This document shows, piece after piece, positions 1-10,256 of a DNA stretch of 64,000 bases. Position 1 is the stretch's first letter, and each line of letters opens with the position of its first letter. A program made the position numbers and the translations under genes. The stretch is from contig JAFEKX020000001.1 in the NCBI GenBank assembly GCA_016893485.2, positions 6,899,501 to 6,963,500 on the forward strand, read 5' to 3'. The notes under the pieces are model-generated. The model saw only the letters and a program-made list of their open reading frames with translations, was not told where the DNA came from and did no database searches. The DNA is from Streptomyces sp. P3. Lineage in GTDB: Bacteria > Actinomycetota > Actinomycetes > Streptomycetales > Streptomycetaceae.

Positions 1-1333
1 GCCCCCTGCCCACGCCGTGGCCGGCCGAGGCGCGCGAGCAGCTGGTGACGCTGCTCGGTTCCGGGCAGCCCACGGTGGACGTGTGGGAGGCGCTGGAGGC
101 CGAGGGCCTGATCACGCGGCTGCTGCCGGACTGGGAGCGGGTGCGGTGTCGCCCGCAGCGCAACGCCGTGCACATCTGGACCGTCGACCGGCACCTCATC
201 GAAACCGCCGTCCGCGCCTCGGAGTTCGCCCGCCGCGTCAGCCGCCCCGACCTCCTCCTGGTCGCCGCGCTGCTGCACGACATCGGCAAGGGCTGGCCCG
301 GCGACCACTCCGTGGCCGGCGAGATCATCGCCAAGGACGTGGCCGCCCGCATCGGCTTCGACCGCGCAGAGGTCGCCGTACTCGCGACCCTCGTACGCCA
401 TCACCTGCTGCTCATCGAGACCGCCACCCGGCGTGACCTGGAGGACCCGGCGACGGTCCGTTCGGTCGCCGAGGCGGTCGGTACGACCGGCACCCTGGAG
501 CTGCTGCACGCGCTGACCGAGGCGGACGCGCTGGCCACCGGACCGGCCGCCTGGTCGTCCTGGCGGGCCGGTCTCGTCACCGACCTGGTGAAGCGGGTCG
601 CCGCCGTCCTCTCCGGGGACGCCCCGAGGAGCCCGAGGCGGGCGCGGCCACCGCCGAACAGGAACGCCTCGCGATCGAGGCCGTGGCGACCGGCGGCCCG
701 GTGCTCGCCCTGCGCGCCCAGACCGAACCCCCGTCGGAGGACGAGCCCGCGGGCGACCCCGAACCCCTCGGCGTGGAACTCCTGATCGCCGTACCGGACC
801 AGCCGGGCGTGCTCCCCGCGGTGGCCGGCGTCCTGGCGATGCACCGCCTGACGGTCCGTACGGCGGAGCTGCGCGCGCTGGACCTGCCGGACGGCGTGGA
901 GGGTTCCGTGCTGCTGCTGAACTGGCGGGTCGCCGCCGAGTACGGCTCCCTGCCCCAGGCCGCCCGGCTGCGCGCCGACCTCGTACGCGCCCTGGACGGC
1001 TCCCTGGACATCTCGGGCCGCCTCGCCGAACGCGACGCCGCGTATCCGCGCCGCCGGGGTGTCGTCGCCCCCGCGGCCCGCGTGACGGTCGCCCCGGCCG
1101 CCTCCCGGCACGCCACGGTCATCGAGGTGCGCGCGCATGACGCCCCCGGGCTGCTGCACCGGATCGGCCGCGCCCTGGACGACGTGGGCGTACGGGTCCG
1201 CAGCATGCACGTCTCGACGCTGGGCGCCAACGCGGTCGACGCCTTCTACGTGACGACCGCCGAGGGCGTCCCGCTGGTGGGGGACGAGGCGGCGTCGGTG
1301 GCACGGAAGCTGGAGGAGACCCTGCGGGCCTGA
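1..1333 (+). CDS. glnD: PII uridylyltransferase / uridylyl-removing enzyme, C-terminal part
   Basis: GlnD adds and removes nucleotidyl groups on the PII protein in response to glutamine, linking nitrogen status to metabolism. The frame is open at base 1, so the nucleotidyltransferase domain lies outside the window. Visible in order are an HD phosphohydrolase domain (HDIGKG near 276-294, with downstream HH at 400-405) and two ACT domains (VPDQPGV near 791 and HDAPGLL near 1137) that bind glutamine. The frame shifts near 620 in a CCCC run: the protein continues as APEEPEAG if one C is restored. The stop is at 1331-1333. In Streptomyces glnD lies just upstream of ffh, as here. Confidence 0.9.
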
Positions 1334-1438
1334 GCCCCTCCCGGCTTTCCGACCCCGCGGGCGGGGACGATTCGCTTGCGCGGCCGGATACCCTGGAAGA
1401 CGCTCACACTGCCCCCGACTCCGAGGACCGACGCCGCC

Positions 1439-2990
1439 GTGTTCGATACTCTCTCCGACCGCCTCTCAGCGACCTTCAAGAATCTGCGTGGCAAGGGGCG
1501 TCTGAGCGAGGCGGACATCGACGCCACCGCGCGCGAGATCCGTATCGCCCTCCTCGAAGCGGACGTGGCCCTGCCGGTCGTACGGACGTTCATCAAGAAC
1601 GTCAAGGACCGCGCCCTCGGTGCCGACGTCAACAAGGCGCTGAACCCGGCCCAGCAGGTCCTGAAGATCGTCAACGACGAACTCGTCACGATCCTCGGCG
1701 GCGAGACCCGGCGTCTGCGCTTCGCCAAGAACCCGCCGACCGTGATCATGCTCGCGGGTCTGCAGGGTGCCGGCAAGACGACCCTCGCGGGCAAGCTCGG
1801 CAAGTGGCTCAAGGACCAGGGGCACTCGCCGCTGCTCGTCGCCGCCGACCTCCAGCGCCCGAACGCGGTGAACCAGCTGAGCGTCGTCGCCGAGCGCGCC
1901 GGCATCGCCGTCTACGCCCCCGAGCCGGGCACGGCGTGGGCGACCCGGTCAAGGTCGCCAAGGATTCCATCGAGTTCGCGAAGTCCAAGGTCCACGACAT
2001 CGTGATCGTGGACACCGCGGGCCGCCTCGGCATCGACCAGGAGCTGATGCAGCAGGCCGCGGACATCCGTGACGCGGTCTCGCCGGACGAGATCCTCTTC
2101 GTCGTCGACGCGATGATCGGCCAGGACGCTGTCAACACCGCCGAGTCCTTCCGCGACGGCGTCGGCTTCGACGGCGTGGTGCTCTCCAAGCTCGACGGCG
2201 ACGCCCGCGGTGGTGCGGCCCTGTCGATCGCCTCGGTCACCGGCAAGCCGATCATGTTCGCGTCGAACGGCGAGAAGCTCGAGGACTTCGACGCCTTCCA
2301 CCGGACCGGATGGCCTCCCGCATCCTCGACATGGGTGACCTGCTCACCCTCATCGAGCAGGCGGAGAAGACGTTCAGCCAAGAAGAGGCCGAGAAGATGG
2401 CCTCCAAGCTGGCGTCCAAGAAGGGCCAGGACTTCACCCTGGACGACTTCCTGTCCCAGATGGAACAGGTCAGGAAGATGGGCAGCATCAGCAAGCTGCT
2501 CGGCATGCTCCCCGGCATGGGCCAGATCAAGGACCAGATCAACAACCTGGACGAGCGGGACGTCGACCGTACGGCCGCGATCATCAAGTCGATGACCCCG
2601 GCCGAGCGCGCCGAGCCGACCATCATCAACGGCTCGCGCCGCGCCCGTATCGCCAAGGGCTCCGGCGTCGAGGTCAGCGCCGTGAAGGGCCTGGTCGAGC
2701 GGTTCTTCGAGGCCCGCAAGATGATGTCCCGCATGGCCCAGGGCGGCGGGATGCCCGGCATGCCGGGGATGCCGGGCATGGGCGGCGGCCCCGGCCGCAG
2801 CAAGAAGCAGCCCAAGAAGGCCAAGGGCAAGCAGCGTTCCGGCAACCCGATGAAGCGCAAGCAGCAGGAGCTGGAGGAGGCGCAGCGCCGCGAGGCCGGC
2901 GCCGCCCCGGGCGGCAACGCCTTCGGACTGCCCGAGCAGGGCGCCCAGGACTTCGAGCTGCCGGACGAGTTCAAGAAGTTCATGGGCTGA
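1439..2990 (+). CDS. ffh: Signal recognition particle protein Ffh (SRP54)
   Basis: This is the GTPase of the signal recognition particle, which delivers nascent membrane proteins to FtsY and SecYEG. I chose the GTG at 1439 because it gives the family start MFDTLSDRLS. The N domain is followed by the G domain (P-loop GLQGAGKTT, then DTAGR and a SKLDGDARGG stretch) and the Met-rich M domain with repeated GMPGMP. Total about 517 aa, normal for Streptomyces. Two single-base losses interrupt it, near 1930 (PEPGNGVGDP expected) and near 2300 (FHPDRMASR expected). Since Ffh is essential these are probably sequence errors. A strong hairpin follows at 3043-3080. Confidence 0.95.
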
Positions 2991-3042
2991 CCGCCCGTGC
3001 GCCGAGCTGCAGGAAGCTCACGGGCCGACCGCCCTTCTACGT

Positions 3043-3080
3043 CGCCGAGGGCGCCCCTCTTTGGAAGGGCGCCCTCGGCG
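3043..3080 (+). terminator. Terminator hairpin after ffh
   Basis: A perfect 14-bp stem (3043-3056 with 3067-3080) has a 10-nt loop and lies 53 nt after the ffh stop. There is no long T-tract, as is usual for Streptomyces terminators. Confidence 0.7.
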
Positions 3081-3125
3081 CATGCCGGGCGTGCCGACGC
3101 CTGGCCCGTGTCGTAACTTGCCGAT

Positions 3126-5062
3126 ATGACCAACCCCGCGCCGCCGCGCAAGTCGCCCGACCAGCCCTGGCGTACCGAGGGCACCCCGGACGAGCCCCCG
3201 AAGCCGTCGCCGGGCGGGAAGAAGATGCGCGGCGGCTGGTGGAGCCTGATCCTCACCGCGCTGGTCGTGTACCTGATCGCGAATCTGATCCTGTCGTTCT
3301 TCAACGAGGGCGACGAACCGACCATCTCGTACACGGAGTTCAGCAAGCAGGTCGACGCGGGCAACGTCACCAAGATCTACGCCAAGGGCAACGCGATCCA
3401 GGGCCAGCTCAAGAAGGAGCAGAAGAACCCTGGCGGCGACGGCAAGTACACCAAGTTCGACACCGAGCGGCCGACCTTCGCGGACGACAAGCTCTGGGAG
3501 GACCTGACCAAGCACGACGTCACCGTCACGGCGGAACCCGTCGTCCAGCACCGCAGCTTTCTGGCCAATCTGCTGATCTCGCTGGCCCCGATGCTGCTCC
3601 TGGTCGTCCTCTGGCTCTTCATCGCGCGCCGGATGAGCTCCGGGATGGGCGGCGCGGGCGGCATGCTCGGCCGCAAGGCTCCGCCCAAGCCGGTCGAGCT
3701 GGAACCCGGCAAGCAGCGCACGACCTTCGAGGACGTGGCCGGCATCGACGAGGTCGAGGGCGAGCTGAACGACGTCGTCGACTTCCTCAAGAACCCCGAC
3801 GAGTACCGCAGGATGGGCGCCAAGATGCCCCGGGGCGTCCTCCTCGCTGGCCCGCCCGGCACCGGCAAGACGCTGCTCGCGCGGGCGGTCGCGGGGAGGC
3901 GGGGGTGCCGTTCTTCTCGGCGTCGGCCTCCGAGTTCATCGAGATGATCGTCGGTGTCGGTGCCTCACGCGTGCGTGAACTGTTCGCGGAGGCCCGCAAG
4001 GTGGCCCCGTCGATCATCTTCATCGACGAGATCGACACCATCGGCCGGGCCCGCGGCGGCGGCTCCGGGATGGGCGGTCACGACGAGCGCGAACAGACCC
4101 TGAACCAGATCCTCACCGAGATGGACGGCTTCTCCGGCTCCGAGGGCGTCATCGTCATCGCGGCCACCAACCGCGCCGACGTCCTGGACCCGGCGCTCAC
4201 CCGCCCCGGCCGCTTCGACCGCGTGGTCGTGGTCTCACCGCCCGACCGGGGCGGCCGCGAGGCGATCCTGGAGATCCACACCCGTCAGATCCCACTCGCG
4301 AAGGACGTGAACCTCGCCCAGGTCGCCCGCACGACCCCGGGCATGACCGGCGCCGAACTCGCCAACCTCGCCAACGAGGCCGCCCTCCTCGCCGTCAAGC
4401 GCAAGCAGAGCGAGGTCACCCAGTCCGACCTCTCGGAAGCTCTGGAAAAGGTCCAACTGGGCGCCGAACGCCCGCTGGTGATGCCCGAGGAGGAGCGCCG
4501 CCGCACCGCCTACCACGAGAGCGGCCACGCCCTCCTCGGCATGCTCCAGCCCGGCGCCGACCCGGTCCGCAAGATCACCATCGTCCCGCGCGGCAGAGCC
4601 CTCGGCGTCACGCTCTCCACCCCGGACGCCGACAAGTACGCGTACACCGAGGAGTACCTGCGCGGCCGCATCATCGGCGCCCTCGGCGGCATGGCCGCGG
4701 AGCAGGTCGTCTACGGCGTGATCACCACCGGTGCCGAGAACGACCTCGAACAGGTCACCAACATCGCGCGCGGGATGGTCGCCCGCTGGGGCATGAGCGA
4801 GCGCGTCGGCCGCCTCTCCGCCCTCCCCAGCGACGCCCAGCAGGCCTACGGCCTCGCCGCCGCGCCCCAGACCCTGGACGTGATCGACGACGAGATGCGC
4901 CGCATCGTCGACGAGTGCTACGACGAGGCGATCCGCAAACTCGGCGACCACCGCGACCAGTTGGACGCGCTCGCGGCGGCCCTCCTGGAGAACGAGACCC
5001 TGGAGGAGACGGACGCGTACCGCATCGCGGGCGTCACCCGCCTCTTCAAGGAAGAGCCGTAG
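3126..5062 (+). CDS. ftsH: ATP-dependent zinc metalloprotease FtsH
   Basis: A membrane-anchored AAA+ protease that extracts and degrades membrane and short-lived cytosolic proteins. There are N-terminal membrane segments near residues 38-58 and 140-162 with an extracytoplasmic domain between them. The AAA module has Walker A GPPGTGKT and Walker B IIFIDEIDTIG, plus an SRH arginine region (TRPGRFDRVV). The zinc protease motif HESGH is near 4514. Length about 645 aa. One G is missing near 3893 (VAGEAGVPFFSA expected), which breaks the frame just after Walker A. Start ATG 3126. The gene stands directly after ffh as a second-type FtsH in Streptomyces. Confidence 0.93.
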
Positions 5063-5111
5063 TCATCCTCAGGTCGTACGCGCGCTGACTCATCCTCAGG
5101 TCGTACGCGCG
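5063..5111. repeat. 22-bp direct repeat at ftsH 3' end
   Basis: A 22-bp sequence (5063-5084) recurs exactly at 5090-5111, a 27-bp step. The second copy contains the stop codon and last codons of the leftward methyltransferase gene. The first copy starts one base after the ftsH stop. It looks like a small tandem duplication of the methyltransferase tail. Confidence 0.8.
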
Positions 5112-5952
5112 ATCAGATACCGGAAGACGTTCGGCATCCACACCGTCCCGTCCTGCCGACGATACGGATGTAACGCCTCCGCCAACTCCTTGTCCACCTG
5201 CGCCTGATCCGTCGCGACGATCGCCGCGTCGAACAGCCCCGTCGACAGCAGCCCGCGTACGGCGCTCTCGACATCGGCGTACCCGAAGGGGCACGCCACC
5301 CGGCCCGAGCCGTCCGGCCTGAGACCCGCGCGGTGGGCGACCACCTCCAGGTCGTCGCGCAGGACCGGGCGCGGGCTGCCCGTACCGCGCAGCGGGTCCG
5401 CCAGCCTGGTCGCCACCCGCAGCACGGACGAGGTCGCGCAGCGCTCCGGCGGACCCCAGCCCGCCAGCACCACGGCCGCCCTGCGCGTGGCGAGCGGCGT
5501 CGCGGCGGCGAGCGTGTCACCGAGCCCCTCCGAATCGCCCGCGAGACACCCGATGGGCTCGAAAGCGGTCACCAGGGTGTACGCGGGCGTCTCCGCGTCG
5601 GCCGCGTCCCTGGGGGAGCCGTAGACGAGCCGGGTGCGGGCACGCGCGCGTGGGGCGTGTGCGTCCGGGAGCAGGCGCTCCCGGGCCAGGGTCAGCCGCT
5701 CGGGGAGAAGCTCTCGACCCCGGTGACCGTCGCGCCTCTGGAGGCCGCCATCAGCAGGGCGAGCCCGGAGCCGCAGCCGAGGCCGAGCAGCCGGGTGCCG
5801 GTCCCCACCTCCAGTCGCCGGTAGACGGCTTCGTAGAGCGGCACCAGCATCCGCTCCTGGATCTCGGACCAGTCACGCGCGCGTGCACCCAGGTCCACCC
5901 GGGGCACGGGCCCCGTATGTGGCAGGTACTGCCGCACGAGCGTAGGTGTCAT
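5096..5952 (-). CDS. Class I SAM-dependent methyltransferase
   Basis: A putative methyltransferase of about 285 aa with unknown substrate. The SAM-binding motif I is seen as LGLGCGSGLALL near residues 58-69, followed by an acidic end of beta-2 (VTGVES). The start ATG is at 5950-5952 and begins MTPTLVRQYLP. One base is missing near 5705 (SPERLTLARERL expected), which splits the frame into an N-terminal and a C-terminal piece. It is transcribed towards ftsH and away from proS, about 200 bp from the proS start. No target recognition domain is recognisable. Confidence 0.75.
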
Positions 5953-6148
5953 CGAAAGCGCCCCAATCCGCCGAGAGTTGTGGCCGTGCCCGTTTCCGAG
6001 GCCCCGTGATGTGCGCTCGCACTTCCCCGTATGCCAGCAAACTCCGCACTCGCTACGGCGTCCAGGGGTAGTGGGCCCCCGCTTGTGGCTTGCCTGTGGG
6101 AGTGGCGAGAATTCACATGTCGGCAACGTGGGCCCGTACGATCTCGCC

Positions 6149-7564
6149 ATGGCCAAGGCACCCGTACTCACACCGCGGGCGGACGACTTCCCCCGCTGGT
6201 ACCAGGATCTGATCAGCAAGGCCGAACTGGCCGACAACGGTCCGGTGCGCGGCTCCATGGTCATCCGACCGTACGGATACGGCATCTGGGAGCGGATGCA
6301 GGCCGAGATGGACGCCCGCATCAAGGAGACGGGCACCGAGAACGCCTACTTCCCGCTGCTGATCCCGCAGTCCTACCTCGCCCGCGAGGCGGACCACGTC
6401 GAGGGCTTCGCGCCGGAGCTGGCCGTGGTCACGCACGGCGGCGGCAAGGAGCTGGAGGAGCCCGCGGTCGTCCGGCCCACCTCCGAGATGATCATCAACG
6501 AGTACTTCGCGAAGTGGGTGCAGAGCTACCGCGACCTGCCCCTGCTGATCAACCAGTGGGCCAACGTGGTCCGTTGGGAGCTGCGCCCCCGCCTGTTCCT
6601 GCGCACCAGCGAGTTCCTCTGGCAGGAGGGCCACACGGCGCACGCGACCTACGAGGAGGCGCGCGACTTCGCCGCGCACATCCACCGCCAGGTGTACGAG
6701 GACTTCATGGTCAACGTCCTCGCGATGGACGTCGTACCGGGTCGCAAGACGGTCAAGGAGCGGTTCGCCGGAGCCATCAACACCCTCACCCTGGAAGGGA
6801 TGATGGGCGACGGCAAGGCGCTGCAGATGGCGACCAGTCACGAGCTGGGCCAGAACTTCGCGAAGGCCTTCAACACGCAGTACCTGTCCAGGGAAGGCAA
6901 GCAGGAGCTGGTCTGGCAGACCTCCTGGGGCTCCACCACGCGCATGATCGGCGCCCTGGTGATGATGCACGGCGACGACGACGGACTCCGGGTGCCGCCG
7001 CGGCTGGCGCAGATCCAGGTCGTCGTCCTCGCGATCAAGGGCGACGAGGCGGTTCTGGCCAAGGTCCGCGAGATCGGCGCCCGGCTGAAGGCGGCGGGCG
7101 TGCGCGTCCGCGTCGACGACCGCACGGACGTCCCCTTCGGGCGCCGGGCCGTCGACTGGGAGCTCAAGGGCGTGCCGGTACGGATCGAGGTCGGACCCCG
7201 TGACCTGGAGAACGGCACCGCGATGCTGGCCCGCCGGATCCCGGGAGGCAAGGAGCCGGTCGCGATCGACGCTCTCGTAGAGCTGCTTCCCGTAGTTCTG
7301 GAGGAGGACCAGGCGCTGCTGCTGAAGCAGTCGCGTGAGCGGCGCGAGTCGCGGACCTCGGAGGTGTCGACGGTCGCGGAGGCCGTCGAGGCCGCGAGTG
7401 CCGGCGGCTGGGCGCGCATCCCGTGGGCGACGCTCGGCGAGGAGGGCGAGGCCGAGCTGGCCGAGCACGCGGTGACCGTGCGGTGTCTGGTCGCCGAGGA
7501 CGGGTCGGTCCCGGACGCCGACGAGGCACCCGGTAACGTCGCGGTCGTCGCACGCGCTTACTGA
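6149..7564 (+). CDS. proS: Prolyl-tRNA synthetase (short, archaeal/eukaryotic-like type)
   Basis: Class II aminoacyl-tRNA synthetase that charges tRNA-Pro. The 471-aa intact frame begins MAKAPVLTPRADDF. Class II motifs are visible: motif 2 around VVRWELRPRLFLRTSEFLW, and a motif 3-like region at the ELGQNFAKAF/TSWGSTTRMIG stretch, then an anticodon-binding domain (RVRVDDRTDVPFGRR). The editing insertion of the standard bacterial type is absent, so this is the short type. A TACGAT hexamer ends only a few bases before the ATG and there is no clear Shine-Dalgarno, which suggests a leaderless mRNA. No T-box leader is visible. Confidence 0.93.
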   Translation: MAKAPVLTPRADDFPRWYQDLISKAELADNGPVRGSMVIRPYGYGIWERMQAEMDARIKETGTENAYFPLLIPQSYLAREADHVEGFAPELAVVTHGGGKELEEPAVVRPTSEMIINEYFAKWVQSYRDLPLLINQWANVVRWELRPRLFLRTSEFLWQEGHTAHATYEEARDFAAHIHRQVYEDFMVNVLAMDVVPGRKTVKERFAGAINTLTLEGMMGDGKALQMATSHELGQNFAKAFNTQYLSREGKQELVWQTSWGSTTRMIGALVMMHGDDDGLRVPPRLAQIQVVVLAIKGDEAVLAKVREIGARLKAAGVRVRVDDRTDVPFGRRAVDWELKGVPVRIEVGPRDLENGTAMLARRIPGGKEPVAIDALVELLPVVLEEDQALLLKQSRERRESRTSEVSTVAEAVEAASAGGWARIPWATLGEEGEAELAEHAVTVRCLVAEDGSVPDADEAPGNVAVVARAY

Positions 7565-7790
7565 GGTGACGCCCTCCGGCGGGAGAGCGACCGAAACGCC
7601 TCTTGCGCAACGGCGGAGTACAGCTACCCCGGCGTGCGGACACCGTCTACACGCCGGGTCGTACGGAGGACTACGCACCAGCTTGTGATGAGCTGTGAGG
7701 CTTCTCCGCAGATCAGCGCACCCGCCCTCCTCCGGACGCATCAGCGGCAACTGACGGGTACGTGCAAATTATTTGGGATGCCCCGGAATC

Positions 7791-7816
7791 GGAACACAGG
7801 GGCACTCCGGCTCGTT
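7791..7816 (+). promoter_or_regulatory. Possible SigR-type ECF promoter before the SprT-like gene
   Basis: GGAAC (7791-7795), then exactly 18 nt, then GTT (7814-7816). This matches the known Streptomyces SigR pattern GGAAT-N18-GTT except for one base. The implied start of transcription falls at or next to the GTG at 7825, so the mRNA would be leaderless. Inferred from pattern only. Confidence 0.4.
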
Positions 7817-7824
7817 GTCATTAC

Positions 7825-8418
7825 GTGAGCACGACACAGACACCACCTGTTCTCGCCGCAGAGCTGGCAGAGGCGTGGGCCGACATTCAGCGGTACCACC
7901 CCGAACTGCCCGATCTGGCCGCGCCCGAGTCCCTGATCGGAGAGTCGTCGTCCGCCTGCGGACACGAGCTCTCCTTCGAGCGACTGCTGCATGAGGCAGT
8001 CCATGGCATCGCCGCTTCGCGCGGCGTGCGTGACACGTCCCGCGCCGGCCGCTACCACAACCGCAGATTCCTCGCGATCGCCGAGGAGCTGGGCCTGGAC
8101 CACCCCGACGAACCGCATCCCAGCAGCGGCTTCTCGCTGGTCCAGCTCAACCCCGAGGCCAAGCGGCGGTACCGGCCGACGATCGAGCGCCTCCAGCGCG
8201 CGCTCAAGGCACACACCGTCGCCACCTCGGCCGACACCTCCCGCACGTTCCGCGGCCCGGCCGCCCGTCACGGCTCGTCCGGTGGCGGCGTCCGCGTCAA
8301 AGCGGTGTGCGACTGCGGTCGTAACGTGCGGGTCGTCCCGTCGGTGCTGGCCCAGGCGCCGATCGTGTGCGGGGGCTGCGGCAAGCCCTTCCGCATTCCG
8401 GAGGCCGTGGCGGCCTGA
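7825..8418 (+). CDS. SprT-like zinc metalloprotein with C-terminal zinc ribbon
   Basis: A 197-aa intact frame with the zinc protease-type signature HEAVHG (HExxH) near residue 56, a SprT-like central region (AGRYHNRRFLAIAEELG), and a C-terminal ribbon with CDCG and CGGCGK cysteine pairs. SprT-family proteins in other organisms act in DNA-protein crosslink repair or are of unknown role; the function here is not established. I chose GTG 7825 (MSTTQTPPV) rather than the upstream ATG 7762 because a plausible promoter lies within the longer reading. It is followed by a hairpin at 8514-8537. Confidence 0.75.
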   Translation: MSTTQTPPVLAAELAEAWADIQRYHPELPDLAAPESLIGESSSACGHELSFERLLHEAVHGIAASRGVRDTSRAGRYHNRRFLAIAEELGLDHPDEPHPSSGFSLVQLNPEAKRRYRPTIERLQRALKAHTVATSADTSRTFRGPAARHGSSGGGVRVKAVCDCGRNVRVVPSVLAQAPIVCGGCGKPFRIPEAVAA

Positions 8419-8513
8419 GGACGCGGCTGCTCGTGGCAGCCGCATCCCGCGGGCCGGGTTGCGCACACCCGCGCCGGTCACCTCCCGGCGCCGGGTGTCG
8501 TTTCCGCGCGGGC

Positions 8514-8537
8514 GGGAGCAGGTGGGGGCCTGCTCCC
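8514..8537 (+). terminator. Hairpin between SprT-like gene and rpsP
   Basis: A 9-bp stem (8514-8522 with 8529-8537, GGGAGCAGG/CCTGCTCCC) has a 6-nt loop. It lies about 95 nt past the SprT-like gene. The rest of 8419-8703 holds no gene; the rpsP promoter and leader are expected here. Confidence 0.5.
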
Positions 8538-8703
8538 GGTCGGGCGGACCGCCAGGGTGTGGCACAATGGCTAGCTGTACTCGACAGCCGCACAGGAACC
8601 CTCTCGCCTCCGGCTGACGCGTCCATCGGGCACTCGGGTACCGCAACCCCACGCGGCCATCTCGCCGTGCCCAACCACGTCAAAATCAGGAGAACCCACT
8701 CCC

Positions 8704-9123
8704 GTGGCAGTCAAGATCAAGCTGAAGCGTCTGGGCAAGATCCGTTCGCCTCACTACCGCATCGTCGTCGCCGACTCCCGGACCCGCCGTGACGGCCGGG
8801 CCATCGAGGAGATCGGTCTGTACCACCCGGTGCAGAACCCCTCGCGCATCGAGGTCGACACGGACCGCGCGCAGTACTGGCTGAGTGTCGGCGCCCAGCC
8901 GACCGAGCCCGTCCTCGCCATCCTGAAGCTCACCGGCGACTGGCAGAAGTTCAAGGGCCTGCCGGCCCCGGCTCCGCTGCTCGTGGCCGAGCCGAAGGCG
9001 GCGCGCCCGGTGTTCGACGCCCTCGGTGGCGACGACCAGGGCAAGGGTGAGGCCATCACCCAGAAGAAGAAGGCTGAGAAGAAGGACGAGGCTGCCGCCG
9101 AGTCCGAGTCGACCGAGGCCTGA
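8704..9123 (+). CDS. rpsP: 30S ribosomal protein S16
   Basis: S16 binds 16S rRNA early in small-subunit assembly. The 139-aa intact frame begins MAVKIKLKRLGKIRSPHYR, the classical S16 start. The alanine/lysine/glutamate-rich C-terminal tail (KKKAEKKDEAAAESES) is typical of the longer Streptomyces form. It starts with GTG, with AGGAGA about 14 nt upstream. It opens the operon rpsP-KH-rimM-trmD-rplS, the KH gene following after 2 nt. Confidence 0.97.
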   Translation: MAVKIKLKRLGKIRSPHYRIVVADSRTRRDGRAIEEIGLYHPVQNPSRIEVDTDRAQYWLSVGAQPTEPVLAILKLTGDWQKFKGLPAPAPLLVAEPKAARPVFDALGGDDQGKGEAITQKKKAEKKDEAAAESESTEA

Positions 9124-9125
9124 GC

Positions 9126-9364
9126 ATGCTCGAGGAGGCTCTCGAGCACCTCGTGAAGGGCATCGTCGACAATCCTGACGATGTGCAGGTCGCCTCCCGC
9201 GACCTGCGTCGCGGGCGCGTGCTGGAGGTCAGGTGCACCCCGACGACCTCGGCAAGGTGATCGGTCGCAACGGCCGCACCGCTCGCGCTCTGCGCACCGT
9301 CGTGGGCGCCATCGGCGGCCGAGGTGTCCGCGTCGACCTTGTCGACGTCGACCACGTCCGCTGA
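9126..9364 (+). CDS. khpA: KH-domain RNA-binding protein (KhpA family)
   Basis: A single KH domain of about 79 aa. The RNA-gripping GxxG loop is IGRNGR in the stretch DLGKVIGRNGRTARALRT. The start ATG is 2 nt after the rpsP stop, so translation is probably coupled. One G is missing near 9229 (EVRVHPDDLGK expected), which splits it. In other bacteria KhpA pairs with KhpB/Jag and affects RNA stability and cell growth. The position between rpsP and rimM is the conserved actinobacterial and Firmicutes location. 9365-9634 contains no recognisable gene. Confidence 0.85.
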
Positions 9365-9634
9365 CGCTCATATCGCACACCGGCGGGGCCGGTTAGGCGG
9401 GTCAGGTCGCAGGAAATCAGCGTCTGCTTCACGGCACACGCGAGCGGGGCCTGGTGCGTCCAGCTGCAAGGCGGAGGAGGGAGTCGACGCGAAGCGTCGG
9501 CGACCGACGGCAACGCCGCAGCTGGGCGTGCCAGGCCCCGCGTCTGCGACCGGATCCGCCGGGCCGGTCCCGGGGGCCGGGAGGGCCACTGGCCGTCCCC
9601 GGCCCGATCTGCATGAAACAGGAGATGTGGACAC

Positions 9635-10256
9635 GTGCAACTGGTAGTCGCACGGATCGGCCGTGCCCATGGCATCAAGGGCGAGGTCACCGTCGAGGTA
9701 CGCACCGACGAGCCCGAGCTGAGGCTCGCGCCCGGTGCCGTCCTGTTCACGGACCCCGCCCCGACGGGTCCGCTCACCATCGAGACGGGCCGCGTCCACA
9801 GTGGCCGCCTCATCCTCCGCTTCGTGGGCGTCGCCGACCGCACCGGCGCCGAGGGCCCTGCGCAACACCCTCCTGATCGCCGAGGTCGACCCGGAGGAGC
9901 TGCCCGAGGAGGAGGACGAGTACTACGACCACCAGCTGATGGACCTCGACGTCGTCACCAAGGACGGCGAGGAGGTCGGCCGGATCACCGAGATCTCGCA
10001 CCTGCCCTCCCAGGACCTCTTCATCGTCGAGCGTCCCGACGGCAGCGAGGTGATGATCCCCTTCGTGGAGTCGATCGTCATCGAGATCGACCTGGAGGAG
10101 CAGCGCGCGGTCATCGACCCGCCGCCCGGGCTGATCGACGACCAGGCGGAGATCGTGTCCTCCCAGGACGACTCCTCGGACGACGACCCTTCGGAGGACG
10201 TCTCTTCCGACGAAGCCCCTTCCAGGGAACCCTCCTCCGGGGATGCCGACGCATGA
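9635..10256 (+). CDS. rimM: Ribosome maturation factor RimM
   Basis: RimM helps mature the 30S head by binding S19 and 16S rRNA. The start GTG 9635 gives MQLVVARIGRAHGIKGEV, with the family's GRxHGIKGE signature. The N-terminal RimM beta-barrel is followed by a PRC-barrel (DHQLMDLDVVTKDGEEVG) and a long acidic/Ser-rich tail (SSQDDSSDDDPSEDVSS) seen in Streptomyces. An extra G near 9852 shifts the frame (GAEALRNTLLIAEVD expected). Length about 206 aa. The stop overlaps the trmD ATG by ATGA. Confidence 0.92.

Noticed and set aside
6113..7750. A 545-codon open frame antisense to proS
   Set aside because: It mirrors the GC-rich third positions of the intact, well recognised proS gene and has no recognisable motif or start signal.
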